A stretch of DNA of 64,000 nt from Perilla frutescens. Its lineage: Eukaryota; Streptophyta; Magnoliopsida; Lamiales; Lamiaceae. The position numbers were made by a program, and so were the translations under genes. Below are positions 46,560 through 59,145 of this stretch, in pieces. The DNA lies in assembly GCA_026008535.1 (NCBI GenBank), contig BRKX01000001.1, forward strand, positions 73,110,317-73,174,316. The letters run 5' to 3'. The notes under the pieces were generated by a model. It searched no databases and was not told where the DNA came from. It worked only from the letters and a program-made list of their open reading frames with translations. How positions within the stretch are numbered: position 1 is the first letter of the stretch; every line of letters starts with the position of its first letter.

Positions 46560-47199
46560 TATTAGGTAGTGGTTTAGAGGATAATAGTCTTTTTTTTTGT
46601 ACATTACATGCCTTATGTTCGACCCTACATATTTAATAGCAACCTTTCTTTTCAAAAAAATAAATATTTAGACTATTTTGTTATATGTGTGGGCTATTTG
46701 ACCCTTATTTTATATGCAAATATATAAATCAGTAACGACTATCTCCCACGATAAACAGGAGAAGCAGTAATAGAATCACGATTCAAAAAATCAAAAGTAA
46801 ATTCAAATCTTACCATTATATTAAAATATCATCACATAGCCAAATAACAACTATAAATATCTCAAAAGAATTAAAAATATATTGATTTCAATAGAATCCA
46901 ATGCTGTCTAAGCTACAATTTACCTAATGACTTTATCCAAACCTAGTTTATAGATATATTTAACCATCGTCGAGGAAAAAAATAGTTATTTAATTGGCTA
47001 ATGTCATTTTCACAGCCGTTTTTCACGAGAAAACCTGCCCTAATCAGTTCGTTCGTGACCAAGCCAAAATAAAATAATCCATTATCCATAACATATATAG
47101 CACACAAAATATTATTTTAAAAAACCTTTCTACTTTTGTACAATTGAGAATTGTTTGAGTCAAAAAAGTAGAAGATTTGCCTTATATTATTCCTATTTT

Positions 47200-47430
47200 G
47201 GTAACTTCAATCCCTCCAAAAAAAAAAAGGGAAACATGTCAAATACATATATACCCGTATTTTTTTTATAATAAATTAATATTTAATGTGCATCTGCATG
47301 AATTCAACAATTATTAAATTAAGGAAGGGGGTGTATTAGTAAATGAGTTAAATCAATATAAAAATCAACCTATATATTAAGACATTTAAAAAATGAAAAT
47401 AAACATGTATGAATGAGACGGAGAGAGTAA
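47200..47430. mobile_element. Stowaway-like MITE, P450-intron family
   Basis: The stretch 47320-47428 contains GTGTATTAGTAAATGAGTTA, CAACCTATATATTAAGACAT and ends GACGGAGAGAGTAA, matching the right half of 3849-4101. The left end near 47205 (TCAATCCCTCC) is less certain. Confidence 0.5.
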
Positions 47431-48164
47431 TATCTATTATTTTTTTCTCTGCAAAATATGAAAATTAACGAAGTCGCTGCATTCTCCGAGTATTTCTTTA
47501 TAGTTTTCACAGATCAAATCAAGACCTAGATTCAAGAAAATAATTTATCCAAGTAGCCTTTAATTAGTTTTAAACTCGTCTAATTATTTTAAAAATAAAA
47601 AATCGTTGATTTTATCAAAGGGCCATAATTTAATAATTATTCTGAACTCGTGAAGATACTCTAGACACAAAAAAAAAAAAGATAAATACATGCATATTTT
47701 GGAATAATATATTATATATATATATATACGCATGTATGTATGTTTAGAAAATCAAGAGCACGTGCAATGTGACGTCGTTTAGGTGCATGATTTCATCATT
47801 CACGAGCGATACAGTGATCTCTGAGCTTGATGTCAGAATTCAGAACCAACAATTGACATAATACCAAAAAATTAAATGGTTTTTTTGGGCATGTGATTTA
47901 TGACCAAACCTACCAAACCCTAATTTGGTTGTTAGCTAGTCAACTTAATTGTCCAATTAGATCATTAATTAGGGTGTTATGAATCAAGATTGTAAAAAGT
48001 ATATGTATATAAAGTATATATGGATGAAAAAATATCGTAAAGTTTCAATGGATTGAACTACTCATGACGCACCTACTATGAGATCGAGTAGCAACCATCG
48101 TAATTTTTTAATAAATCGAACTGCTTAAGATCACACATACTGTCAGAGTAGAGAAAATATTGAT
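47431..48164. other. Spacer, no gene seen
   Basis: AT-rich, with a (TA)n run near 47710-47728. Confidence 0.5.
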
Positions 48165-48378
48165 TTTGGTCCCATAGAATATCGAGTATTCCGATTTTTG
48201 GTCCCAAATAGAGTTAGTATCGATTTTGGTCCCTTTTTTGCTTTAAAATCATGGGACTAAAAATGATATTCTTAAACATATGAGACTAAAACTGGGCGAT
48301 TTTTTTTTAAAAAGGACCTAAAATGATAGTATCAGATCCAAAATACTCGATATCCTATGGAATCAAAATCGAAATTAA
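48165..48378. mobile_element. Foldback MITE, about 214 bp
   Basis: AATATTGATTTTGGTCCCAT and CATAGAATATCGAGTATT in the left arm match the inverse of AATACTCGATATCCTATGG and AATCAAAATCGAAATT in the right arm. Ends approximate. Confidence 0.6.
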
Positions 48379-50091
48379 CTCGTGAGAGTATATAGAAAAA
48401 AGGGAGTCTACGTGAGGGAGTTAAAATTGTGATGATCACATAGATAGATGATCTTATCATTTAACAATAAATTAATTATTGCAAAGTGTGATTAATGAGG
48501 AGAGCAGTTCGTATGTTTATGTGGATTTTTTATAAATATAAGATATGTGAGATGATACCTGGACATGATTTAAATGCTGTAAAAAAAGGTTCAATAAAGC
48601 ACCTTAATTAAGTGAACCAACACACAGGAATTTCAGTTAGATAGTATTTGTGTTATTTGACTTATTTCAGATTAATTTCTTAATTTAAATAAATTTGAAT
48701 TTTTCAATGGCGTAGAAATATAAAACGTAATTATTTTAAATTGTACAAATTAATATTGATTTCGTAGCATAATTTCTTGATTTGTAAAGTACAGATACTA
48801 TTTCTAGTGAAAAAGTTTACTAAAATATATGAAATAAAATATGTGGGATCGGCCCAGAGTACATTTGTAAACATTAACCTAGTGTGTAGTTTATGGATGA
48901 ATTTTATCTATTAGATTTGTTACGCGGATGATTATGATCAATTTTATTTTTATTACTTTTTATAGTTATTTTATGTAGTTAAGGTCATATTTGTCATGAG
49001 AAATTTATGATATTCTTACATTTCAGAATACTAAAATTGTGATTTCATAATGTTTTTTTTTCCCACATCTAAGATGCTCGTAATTTAATAGTGTACGATT
49101 TTGAAATTGGGAATAATGATAACATAATATATTGTTATGCTGTTTTTAAATTTTAGAATACTTTATTTGTTATTTCTTAATTTTGTTTTTCACATTGAAG
49201 ACGCTCTTAAAAAATAGAATTGGTAATTTAATTCATATTTGCCCTTAAGTGAATTTAAAATTAAAATAATAGCATTTTTTTTAATTCCCTCCTACCTAGT
49301 AATGATCGTTGATGTTAACAAATTAATGGATATGATGCATGGTGTTCACATTTTACTTTTGGTATACAACACCAACTCAAAAACATAGCATATGCAACCA
49401 TTTTGATTTATTTTATATTTCATCTATAAAAAATTGGTAGGAATTGAGATTTGATTTACAAGAAAGAGTAAGGACAAAGGGTTGTAGGCATAGATCTACT
49501 TTCTGATTTTGGTCAGATGCCCATGTTTCATTATCACCAATCCTTTCAATGAATCTCATGCAATCAACTCATAATTAATTGTCACACAAAAAAACAAATT
49601 TCTACAATAATCTAAATTGTACTTGTATTGGCAGAAATTGCTCGATTCAGATCACATCTGACATTTCTTGATTGGATCTTCACACAATTATTGCAAATTC
49701 TATGGTAAGGCGGGAGAAATTCTGTAACGCGTGCGCACACACTATACTTATCATACACACCTGAAAAAAATAGTTGGGTTCGTTATTTAAAAAATATTAA
49801 AGCATGTGTGATGAATTTAGTGTATTCGCAACATACATTATAGAATTTCTCATGGATGTATTACATCTGTCTTACTATATGCAATCCTCTTTTGCTATTT
49901 TCAATTTTTATCGATCGGCTGATAAAAGAATTTCGATATACATCTGTCACAATAGGTGGTCAAATTTACAGTAGGTGGTTGAAGTGCCACAATATATTTT
50001 TCGGCTGGTCGAAATTTTTGATATTGGACAAAGTATAAAATAGGGTATAAATAATCAAAATTAATGGGCTCAACGACATGTGTCAACTGGA
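48379..50091. other. Spacer with dispersed repeat
   Basis: No gene seen. 49905-50091 resembles the dispersed repeat at 5705-5945. Confidence 0.5.
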
Positions 50092-50400
50092 CAATGGAGT
50101 AATGCACTACATGTATCTTAGTTTAGAATTTACCACACATTTATCTACTAATCTCTCTCTCTCTCTCTCTCTCATGAGCTAGCTAGTAGACTGATTTTTG
50201 GTTGAACCTAGTATATGATATGAGTCGGGCTGAAATACTTAATGATTTTGGTCAAACCACGTATATGGTGTGACTCTTATTTTTTCTAACGAATCGAGTC
50301 CCGATCTATTGGTATTGAGGATATTCGAACACGTGACGTTTGGTCTCCAAGTAATCTTACTCCACCATTAGGCCATCCCCACCGTGACAACGAAATGAAT
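50092..50400. repeat. Local duplication, right copy
   Basis: Second copy of 44044-44425, with a shorter TC run (50153-50173) and with the SINE tail (poly-T and following bases) deleted: CGAATCGAGT runs straight into CCCGATCTATTGG. The SINE body continues to about 50390. Confidence 0.85.
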
Positions 50401-50732
50401 TGGAACAATTATTAATGTTAATTAGTTGTGGACGGTTCAATTCTCTTGACTCCATGAAGTGTGGAAAGGTTTAATGTGAATATATTTTAATAGAAAACAA
50501 AAAATAATGCAAATTAAATGATGACTCATCTCCATGTCAGTAATACTTGGACTGGTCCCATGTATCATGAACTAAAATCTTATTGATCCAAATCATACTA
50601 AATTAGTAAAAATATCCAAATTTTTAAATAATAATTGATGGTCGTGGATGCCTATGGTTCTGGATTTCTCATTATTGTAGTATTGTAATAAATTATGGGT
50701 TCTGTGTTTGGATGCTTTTGTCTTGATTTTTG

Positions 50733-50740
50733 CTATAAAA
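50733..50740 (+). promoter_or_regulatory. TATA box of the GH36 gene
   Basis: CTATAAAA stands about 30 bp before a likely transcription start near 50765. The leader is interrupted by an intron from 50823 (GTAAATTT) to 51048 (TTGCAG), a common arrangement in plant genes. Confidence 0.6.
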
Positions 50741-51084
50741 AGACCCCATTCCACTTCTTGGTTTCTCACTCTTGATTTCCTCTCTCTTCTATAGATCCTC
50801 TTGAAGTCTGTTACAAAGTTAGGTAAATTTTGACATCCCATTTTTGCCCTTTTATGTTTTCTTGATTTTTCAGAAGCAGTTTCCTTTTCATTGATTGGGA
50901 CAGTTCATTTGCATTGTGTGCGTGCATTGCTATATTTTCATGGCATCTTTCTTGTTTTCACCATCATCATATATATATATACATACATATCCCTTCTTGC
51001 TTGCAATAACTAGATCATCCACATTCCACATTGCTAGTTTTATTGCAGATTGAAAGGGAGATTAAACTAAACAAAGTCGAATTC

Positions 51085-54000
51085 ATGACGATCACAGCAG
51101 CTCCAGTGATCAAGAATGGCTGCCTGATGGTGAGGGGCAAGGTTGTCCTAACACAAGTTCCGGACAACGTTGTTGTCTCTCCAGCAAGCTCAGGATCAGC
51201 TTTCGTGGGGGCGAATTCGAGCACTTCGAGTTCTTGCCATGTCTTCAATCTTGGGATTCTTGAGTGAGCATTATATTGAATGTTTTATATTTTGTTTTCT
51301 CATTGAATTCATATTGTTAAGTTCTTGTTTGTGTAAATGCAGGGACTGCAAGTTCATGTGCTTGTTTATCGCGAAGATATGGTGGATGATACCGCGTGTT
51401 GGGAAATCTGCGAGGGACATTCCATTGGAGACTCAGATGCTTCTCCTTGAGATAGGGGAGGATTCTGTGCTGGAGTTGGTGGATGACGTGCCTACTGCAA
51501 CGAGCTCGAACAAGTTCTACGTGCTCGTGTTGCCCGTGTTGGACGGAGGTTTTAGGACTACTCTGCAGGGGACTGCATCGAATGAGCTCCAATTCTGCTA
51601 TGAGAGTGGTTGGTTTCGCCTCCAGACCACACGTTGTTCTACTGTTTTATTCGAGCTGCAATTGATGCTTCGATTTTGTTGGATTTTTTGTTGTGTTTTT
51701 AAGGTGATGCTGGTGTTCAGACATCTCAAGCAATGGAAGGAGTTTTTGTTAACTCAGGGGATAATCCTTTTGAACTGATTAAGGATTCAATCAAGTATGT
51801 TTTATATTGTGATTTGATTTATTTAGTATTCTGTCCAAATCCAAACATATTTTAGTTTCTTGATGATGTGAAAATTTCATGTTTTTTTTAGGATTGTGTC
51901 TAAACATAAGGGTACATTTACTCACCTGGAAAACAAGAAGGTAGCTATTAGTCCTTCATTTAAACACACACACACACACACACACACACACTTTTCTTGA
52001 AGAGATAGGAAAATGTTGTGATCTAAAACTGTAACGGGATTCGAATAATTTCAGACTCCTGCACATTTGGATTGGTTTGGTTGGTGCACTTGGGATGCAT
52101 TCTACACTGAAGTTAGTCCAGAAGGGATCAAAGAAGGGCTGCAGAGGTTTGATCACAAAATTGTGTCGAAAAAAAAGACTTTTTGGTTCACATAGTGAAT
52201 GAATAGAAATATAGAATCCTTTTTTGCTGCTGAACTAGCTGTTTTTTTGCAGCTTCAAAGATGGAGGGATTTCTCCGAAGTTCTTGATCATAGACGACGG
52301 ATGGCAGGAAACTGTCAACGAGTTTCACAAAGAAGGCGAACCCCTCATTGAAGGAACACAGTGAGTGCCATGATCAGTTCAGTTTGGATCATATTATGTG
52401 ATGATATGTAGCTTTTTTAGTTCAGTGATGATGCTTATGTGTGGTATATAGGTTTGCAACAAGATTGAAAGATATAAAAGAGAACGAGAAATTCAAATCA
52501 GAATCGGATGGTTCGAGCTCAAACCTAAAAGAGATGATTCATTGCATCAAAGAGAATTATGGACTGAAGTAAGCTCCATGAACATCAGATCATTTCTGTC
52601 TGAAACAACCAAAAAAAAAAACTTCAAATTCCTCAATTTTTTTCCTTTTTTGCTTGATGCAGGTATGTATACATGTGGCATGCCTTAGCTGGCTACTGGG
52701 GTGGAGTTCTTGAATCATCTGAGGCACTAAAAAAGTACAACCCTAAGCTCGAGTATCCGGTTCTGACTCAAGGAAACATCGGTAACATGAGGGACATAGC
52801 CCTCGACAGCTTGGAGAAGTACGGTGTGGGAGTGATCGATCCTCAGAAGGTCTTCGACTTCTACAATGATATGCACAGCTACCTTGCTGGCAGTGGTGTG
52901 GATGGTGTCAAGGTTGATGTTCAGAACTTGCTGGAGACATTAGGATCCGGTTATGGTGGGCGGGTCTCGATTACTAAGCAGTATCAAGAAGCTCTTGATG
53001 AGTCCATAGAGAAGAACTTCAGGGACAACAACTTGATCAGCTGTATGTGCCACAATTCAGACTCTATTTTCAGGTAAGTTTCATGACTGCAGCAGCATGT
53101 TTGGATCCTACATTTTCTTCAATTCGTGTGGATGTAAGTTACATCATGTAACAAACACGGCCTCCTTGCATCGATTGTTTGATCAGCTCGAAGAAGAGTG
53201 CAACAGCTAGAGCATCTGAGGATTTCATGCCTAATGAGCCAACTTTTCAGACACTGCACATTGCATCGGTGTCTTTCAACAGCCTTCTCTTAGGCGAAGT
53301 TGTCGTTCCAGACTGGGATATGTTCCATGTGAGTAAGCTTTTTCAAGAAAACAATCTTGCTTAGATACAAAATTGTGTATGAATTCTAACATCTTGTTCA
53401 TCAATGCAGAGCAACCATAACACAGCTGAGTTCCATGGTGCAGCAAGAGCAATAGGAGGCTGCCCGGTCTATGTAAGGTAAAACCTCGTTGCAGACAGCA
53501 AAAATCTCTTACAAACATGCATGATGTTTTTAAGGTCATTGATGTGATCAAATGATGCAGTGACAAGCCAGGAAAGCACGATTTCAAGATCCTAAGGAAG
53601 CTCGTTCTGCCCGATGGATCCATCTTGAGGGCTAGATATGCAGGCAGGCCTACCCGGGACTGCCTGTTTGTTGATCCGGTCATGGATGGGAAGAGGTAAT
53701 CGCGTGTTTTCTGTTATCCGGTACCTCTGCAACACAGAGGAGTAACATGAAATTGTTAACGAACTTTTCCAAACTCTCAACAGCTTGCTCAAGATATGGA
53801 ACTTGAACAAGCTAACTGGAGTGGTAGGCATTTTCAACTGCCAAGGAGCAGGAAGTTGGCCTATGAAACAGGATGAATCTGTCGAAAACTCTAAGCCTAC
53901 GGTTACTAAGATCACCGGCCGTGTGAGTCCACACGACGTGGAATTCATTGAAGAAATTGCAGAGGAAAACTGGACAGGAGACTCTGCAGTATTTGCATTC

Positions 54001-54578
54001 AACTCAGGTTAGTTTAGTCTCTACATAACCAAGTGCAGAGACAAAAAGAAATGAGTTTAGACAATCTTGATTTTTAGAATTTTATGTTGCATGAGTTTAA
54101 CAATCTTGATTTACATAATTTATATATGTTGCAGGAACCCTTACCAGAGTAGCAAAGGGTGAAACTGTTGAAGTGACATTAGGTGTACTACAATGTGAAA
54201 TATTCACTGTCTCACCAATAAAGGTATAAGAAAGCTCGTTTAAGTTCGATTAAGTCTTTTTTCACTCTGAGGTACTAATTAATCAAACATCATGAGCAGA
54301 TACTCAAAGGCAGCATTGAGTTTGCTCCCATTGGCTTGATCAGAATGTATAACTCAGGGGGGGCAGTGGAGGAATGCGCCGTCATCGACGACGACAAAAT
54401 AAGGATCAAAGCAAGAGGGGCTGGGCTATTTGGAGTTTATTCCAGCATCAAACCAAGTTCTTGCAAAGTTGACAAGAAAGATGAGGAGTTCACATACAGC
54501 TCTGAGATTGGGATTTTGACTGTCTTTCTTCAAAGTGATGATAGCAGCAGTTTCAAGGAGATTGAAATTGCATATTGA
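51085..54578 (+). CDS. GH36 galactosyltransferase/alkaline alpha-galactosidase (raffinose synthase / seed imbibition family)
   Basis: Acts on raffinose-family oligosaccharides: either transfer of galactose from galactinol or hydrolysis at alkaline pH; sequence alone does not decide. Fourteen exons join in frame to 749 residues, the usual length: 51085-51263, 51343-51608, 51704-51794, 51892-51940, 52055-52146, 52253-52360, 52452-52568, 52663-53073, 53187-53328, 53410-53477, 53561-53695, 53784-54007, 54135-54223, 54300-54578. Landmarks are WWMIPRVG, RDIPLETQ, DWFGWCTWDAFY, FLIIDDGWQ, YVYMWHALAGYWGG, KVDVQ with nucleophile Asp386, RASEDF with acid/base Asp450, and VVPDWDMFHSNH. The usual RASDDF is RASEDF here; the Asp at the RxxxD position is kept. 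No transit or signal peptide, so cytosolic. The start at 51085 fits the family N-terminus. Confidence 0.95.
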
Positions 54579-54972
54579 GACAATGTTCATCCAAATTTAT
54601 CAGTAGTTTTTAACAGATTTGATGCTAGTGGTAATAAAAATTTGAGTAGTGTCATTGAGTTTCCTAATGTTTGAGGAAACCTAGAATTAATGTAACATGG
54701 AATAAAGACTGGAGTTGCAGAATAAAAATAACTAATCCATTAATTAAATAACACTTGATTGCACTTTTGCTATTTTTATTTAATTCTAGCGCAATTATCC
54801 CTTATTTGATTTATAAATGATCAAACATGGCTGTGTTACCTTGAACATAGTATAGTTTTTTAAATGGTGGGAAGTAATAAAGAGACTTGAATAAAGTGGT
54901 TTATCAATCATATCTAAGTTTTTAACATGCTGTGATTATTATTAGATATAGGATGTATAATAATAAATAAAA
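54579..54972. other. 3' flank of the GH36 gene
   Basis: Likely 3' UTR to about 54720 (AATAAAGACT near 54700 may act as a poly-A signal), then AT-rich spacer. Confidence 0.4.
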
Positions 54973-55858
54973 GAAGAATTATCAATTCAAAGCGTTAAAG
55001 ATGGTTTATCTATTAATATAGAGCTCGAAAGATAGATTCTATTGACTCAAGGCTTCAAAAATTCAAAACTATCAATTTAAAGCTTGTAGATTTAACGGTG
55101 TTAAAACCCCATCCAATAAAAGGTGATGTTACCGTTAAATATTCAGATCATTTCATATATTAAATTAAACAAAAAGCACAAATTTACATTAATTATTTTA
55201 ATTAAATTAAACATGGGATTTTATTAAATTTCATCAAATAAAACCAATCACTTTTTATCGTTTGGGTCTCATTATTTTTTAGTTTGAAATTCATCTCTCT
55301 TTGTTTGATTAATTAAAATTTATTATATTTATAATTAATTATTATGATTTTAATTACATCGCAAACTATTAAATGTTATTGAAATATTTAATAAATTAAT
55401 TAATGTTAATTTTATTCACTCTCTGGATCTCTTTTTAAAATAATCATTTCTCTATCAAAATTGAAAATAAAAATAAAAATAACTATATCAATTTATTATT
55501 GTGATCGAAAAAAAATGTATTACAATTACATACTGAATTTAATTAAACACTGAATTTAATTTAAACTTATAAGGATCTCTGATTGAATTAAGTAGACATT
55601 GAATTTACATAATATAATAAAACCTTCTATTTAATTTAATTAATGTAAAGTTATTTTTTTAATTTAATTTAGGATAAAAATGATGTGAATATTTAACAAC
55701 CACATCACCTTCTGTTGGGTGGAGTTTTAACACCGTTAAATCTCCAAGCTCTAAATCGATGGTTTTAGATCTTTCAAGCCTTGAATCGATAGAATCTATC
55801 TTTTAGGCTCTATATCGATAGATAAATCATCTTTCGAGCGTTGGATTGATATTTCTCC
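54973..55858. mobile_element. MULE-type foldback element, 886 bp, perfect 9-bp target duplication
   Basis: Arms of about 190 bp: left GAAGAATTATCAATTCAAAG, reverse-complemented right GGAGAAATATCAATCCAACG, continuing through AGATAGATTCTAT, CAAGGCTT and TTTAACGGTGTTAAAAC in both. Flanked by TAAATAAAA at 54964-54972 and 55859-55867, identical over 9 bp. The interior is AT-rich and non-coding. Confidence 0.9.
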
Positions 55859-55867
55859 TAAATAAAA

Positions 55868-56786
55868 ATATAAAATTCTTATAGATATATAAAGAACGAA
55901 CGATTTTAGTGCCATGATTGCACCTACATTTATGTCCAAATATCTCCATAAAATGGAGCTGGAAATATATAATTAAATCATCTCACAATAGATTAGCTTA
56001 AATAACATAAAATAATTTACATTTACTGTTAAAACCGATTTATTTTTAAGTAGCAGAATCATGTGCATTTAAAAAATGTAATAAACACTCAATTTTTTCA
56101 GCTAAAATAAATTTTTTTTGTGTGCCTTTTTTATGTTATTCAAGGTTGTGTATCAGTGTATGCTTGTGTTTCCACTGAAAAAAAAAAAAAAAAAAACTCT
56201 CCTTAAATATGAGCAATTTTATTTATGGTAAAATTTTTTGAAGGTATTATTTTCATTTCTCTATAAAATATCATTCTGTTATTTCTTTCTGTTAGACCTC
56301 GATTTTGAATGTTGCATATTGATCGACTACTGGTTATAATGAATATTTATTTTTATTTAGGTTCACAACCTATTTATGAGACCAATGAATATGGTAGTCA
56401 ATTCAATTAATATTCAATTTGATTAAATTTTGCCTAAACAGTCAATTTTACTAAAAATCAAAGAACGTTTTAATATAATTCTGAAAATTAATTGAAAACT
56501 AAAATAAACTTAAGCAACCATATATTTGTTCGATTGGATTCATTTTCATCTAATTATTATCATAAATATCTATTTATTTTAGGTTAGACTACTCAAAAAA
56601 ATTGCACATATTTTTGAAGTAAAAAAAAATGGAATATTTGTATTTAATAAAAATGAATAATTGTACCCTTATCTTCATTCTTGAAACCCTTCAAAACCTA
56701 CGCTTTCACCACAAACCCTTCTAAACCCCTCTGCTACTTCTCTCTCTCTCTCCCTCCCTCTCTCTCTCTAGAATTGCTGCGAAGAA
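55868..56786. other. Spacer and promoter region of the RNA-binding protein gene
   Basis: AT-rich, with poly-A at about 56179-56196. A CT-rich tract at 56738-56769 just before the start codon looks like the pyrimidine-rich 5' leader common in plastid-protein genes. Confidence 0.45.
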
Positions 56787-59145
56787 ATGGCGTTTGCAGC
56801 TAAAACTGCCTTCAATCCCATGTCAGCGGCAACAAATGGTTGCTTGATTTCAAGCCCATCGCTCTTTGCTCCTGCAAAAATCTCATGTTCGCACCCTTAT
56901 ATCTCCATCCCGTATAAACCCGCGAAATTCCAGCTTTACTGCAAGCCCATATCCTCACTTTCTCTCACTTCTTTCTTCTCTCTCAAAAAGAAAGAGTCTT
57001 TTTTCAGGGTTTGCGTCGTGACGGCTGAAGGAGAGAACAACCCGGCAGTTCTTGAAGAAACAGAGGAAGAATTTGAGGGGAGTTTGAACTGGAATGCGTC
57101 TGGAGTTGAAGAAGAGGAGGGCGGCTTCGTCGACCCCACGCCGGAGGGGGCGAAAGTGTATGTAGGGAATTTGCCGTATGATGCTGATGGTGATAAATTG
57201 GCTCAGCTCTTTGAGCAGGCTGGAACTGTCGAGATTGCTGAGGTATAATTGCTTTTTTTTTATAATATTTTTTTGGCTTGAAAGGTTTTTTTTGTTATGA
57301 TTTTGAATGGAAAGCATGCACAGTGGATGAATTTGTTGTGTTTTATATGTGAAATGATGTGATGAGGTTTTTGTGTGTGTTTGGATTTACTTACTTGTTT
57401 GTTGGCTTGGAAGATTTATTTTTTCTTATGATTTTGAGTGAAAAAAAAAAGGTTCTTTTCTTTAGCATTTTCTATGTGAAATGATGGTTTGAGTTTGTTG
57501 TGTTTTGATTTCCTTGTTTGTTTGTTGGATTTGAAGATTTGTTTTTTCTTATGATTTTCAGTGGAAAAAAAATTAGACTTTTCTTTAGCATTTTGTATGT
57601 GAAATGATGATTTGAGTTTGTTGTGTTTTGATTTTCTTGAATCTCTTGGGATTTTTGCAGGTTATTATTGATAGGTTCTCTGGGCAGAGCCGCGGGTTTG
57701 GTTTCGTGACAATGAGCAGTGAAGAAGAGGCTAATAGAGCTGTGGAGTTGTTCAATCGTTATGTGAGTTTTTCATGACCTTATAGCTATTTGAGATCGAT
57801 GCTTGTTATGTAGTTATATGGATCCCATATCATATTGTTAGGACTACACAACTTAGTTTATATTTGTAGAGTTGGGAAAAGAAATCAGAAGCAATGAACT
57901 GGTGGTGATTATAGAAGATACATAATATATTTGAAATCAAAACATCATTTTTAGCCTGTTTGAAGATACACATAGCTCTCGACATTGGGAGTGCACGATA
58001 GGGAGAATGGGGGCATGCTCTTAAGCCTAATTCTTTACGAGTTTAAATCATGTTGTTTTGGTGCCCCAAGTGCTCCTAATTCTAGCAGAGGAGGTGTGAG
58101 TATTTCCTACAGATAGGGTTGTAAATGAGTTGAGCCGAGGTTGTTTGAAATGATAGCGAGCTTTAAAATTTATGTCTCATCTTGTTTGATTATTTATCGA
58201 GTCGAGCTCAAACGAGCTTTAATCAAGCCGAACACGAGTCGAGGTCAAGTAGTTTGATATTTTTATACATGTTTCTTTAATTTTCACTTATTGAGCTCGA
58301 GTTCGAGCTGAGCTTTATTGTTTGATATGCTTAACTAATCGAGCTTAAATGAGCTTACGAGTCGAGTATGGAGCTATTTGGCTTGATTCTTAGCCCTACC
58401 TATAGGCAACCTTTAATTGGTGCCGATTTGTACAAGATATTATCATCCTCATTGTTGATTATTCTCGTGGAATCTATTATGAAGTGTGATTTTGTAGTGA
58501 AGGCCTTTAATTAGCTTAATCTTATAGTTTTTAATGCTATCCATTTATTGTCAAGTGACAAGACTGCTAAACAAATCTGATAAACTATTTCATCTTACAT
58601 TCACGAATTGCCGCATTCCATTTTAGCCTTTCTTTTTCCTCCTTGATGAACAGGATATGGGGGGCCGATTGTTGACCGTTAACATCGCTGCTCCTAAAGG
58701 ATCACGGCCCGAACGCAACGCTTGCAGAATATACGTCGGAAACATTCCGTGGACCGTGGATAGCAGCACTCTTGATGAGATGTTCAGTCAGTACGGTAAA
58801 GTTGTGAGTGCCCGGGTGGTCTCCGACAGGGAAACTGGAAGGTCCCGTGGTTTCGGCTTTGTAGAGATGTCGTGTGAGTCTGAGATGAATGACGCCATTG
58901 CTAACCTTGACGGAGAGGTGAAACCTTTCGTTCTCTCTCACTAGATATAAGCCCCTCGATATGATTGTTGGGATTTCGAAACAATCATTTTCATCGCATT
59001 TTTAACCTTTTTTTGATGACATTTGTTACCTGCTATTTAACTAATCATCTGCAAAATGTGATCTATCTTGCTACAGAGTTTGGATGGGAGGTCGATCAAA
59101 GTGAACGCTGCTGAAGAAAGACCACCAAGGCGCGGTAGGTTTTGA
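56787..59145 (+). CDS. Chloroplast ribonucleoprotein with two RRMs (cpRNP, 29-33 kDa type)
   Basis: Stromal RNA-binding protein that stabilises, edits or helps process chloroplast transcripts. Exons 56787-57242, 57661-57762, 58654-58917 and 59077-59145 join in frame to 296 residues, a normal length for the family. Order: Ser-rich transit peptide (about 1-75), acidic linker with Glu-rich clusters (80-120), RRM1 with RNP2 VYVGNL (about 123) and RNP1 SRGFGFVTM (161-169), a short linker, RRM2 with RNP2 IYVGNI (about 212) and RNP1 SRGFGFVEM (250-258), ending in the basic tail ERPPRRGRF. The short linker and acidic N-terminal domain are diagnostic of cpRNPs. Intron 2 carries a hAT MITE (58114-58398). 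It is followed by a 1.7-kb spacer and then a convergent methyltransferase gene. Confidence 0.95.
58114..58398. mobile_element. hAT MITE in cpRNP intron 2, 285 bp
   Basis: The left end begins TAGGGTTGTAAATGAGTTGA and the reverse-complemented right end TAGGGCTAAGAATCAAGCC. The 8-bp flanks CCTACAGA (58106-58113) and CCTATAGG (58399-58406) agree at six positions. Subterminal GAGCTCGAGTTCGAGC-like motifs alternate with their inverses. Confidence 0.75.
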
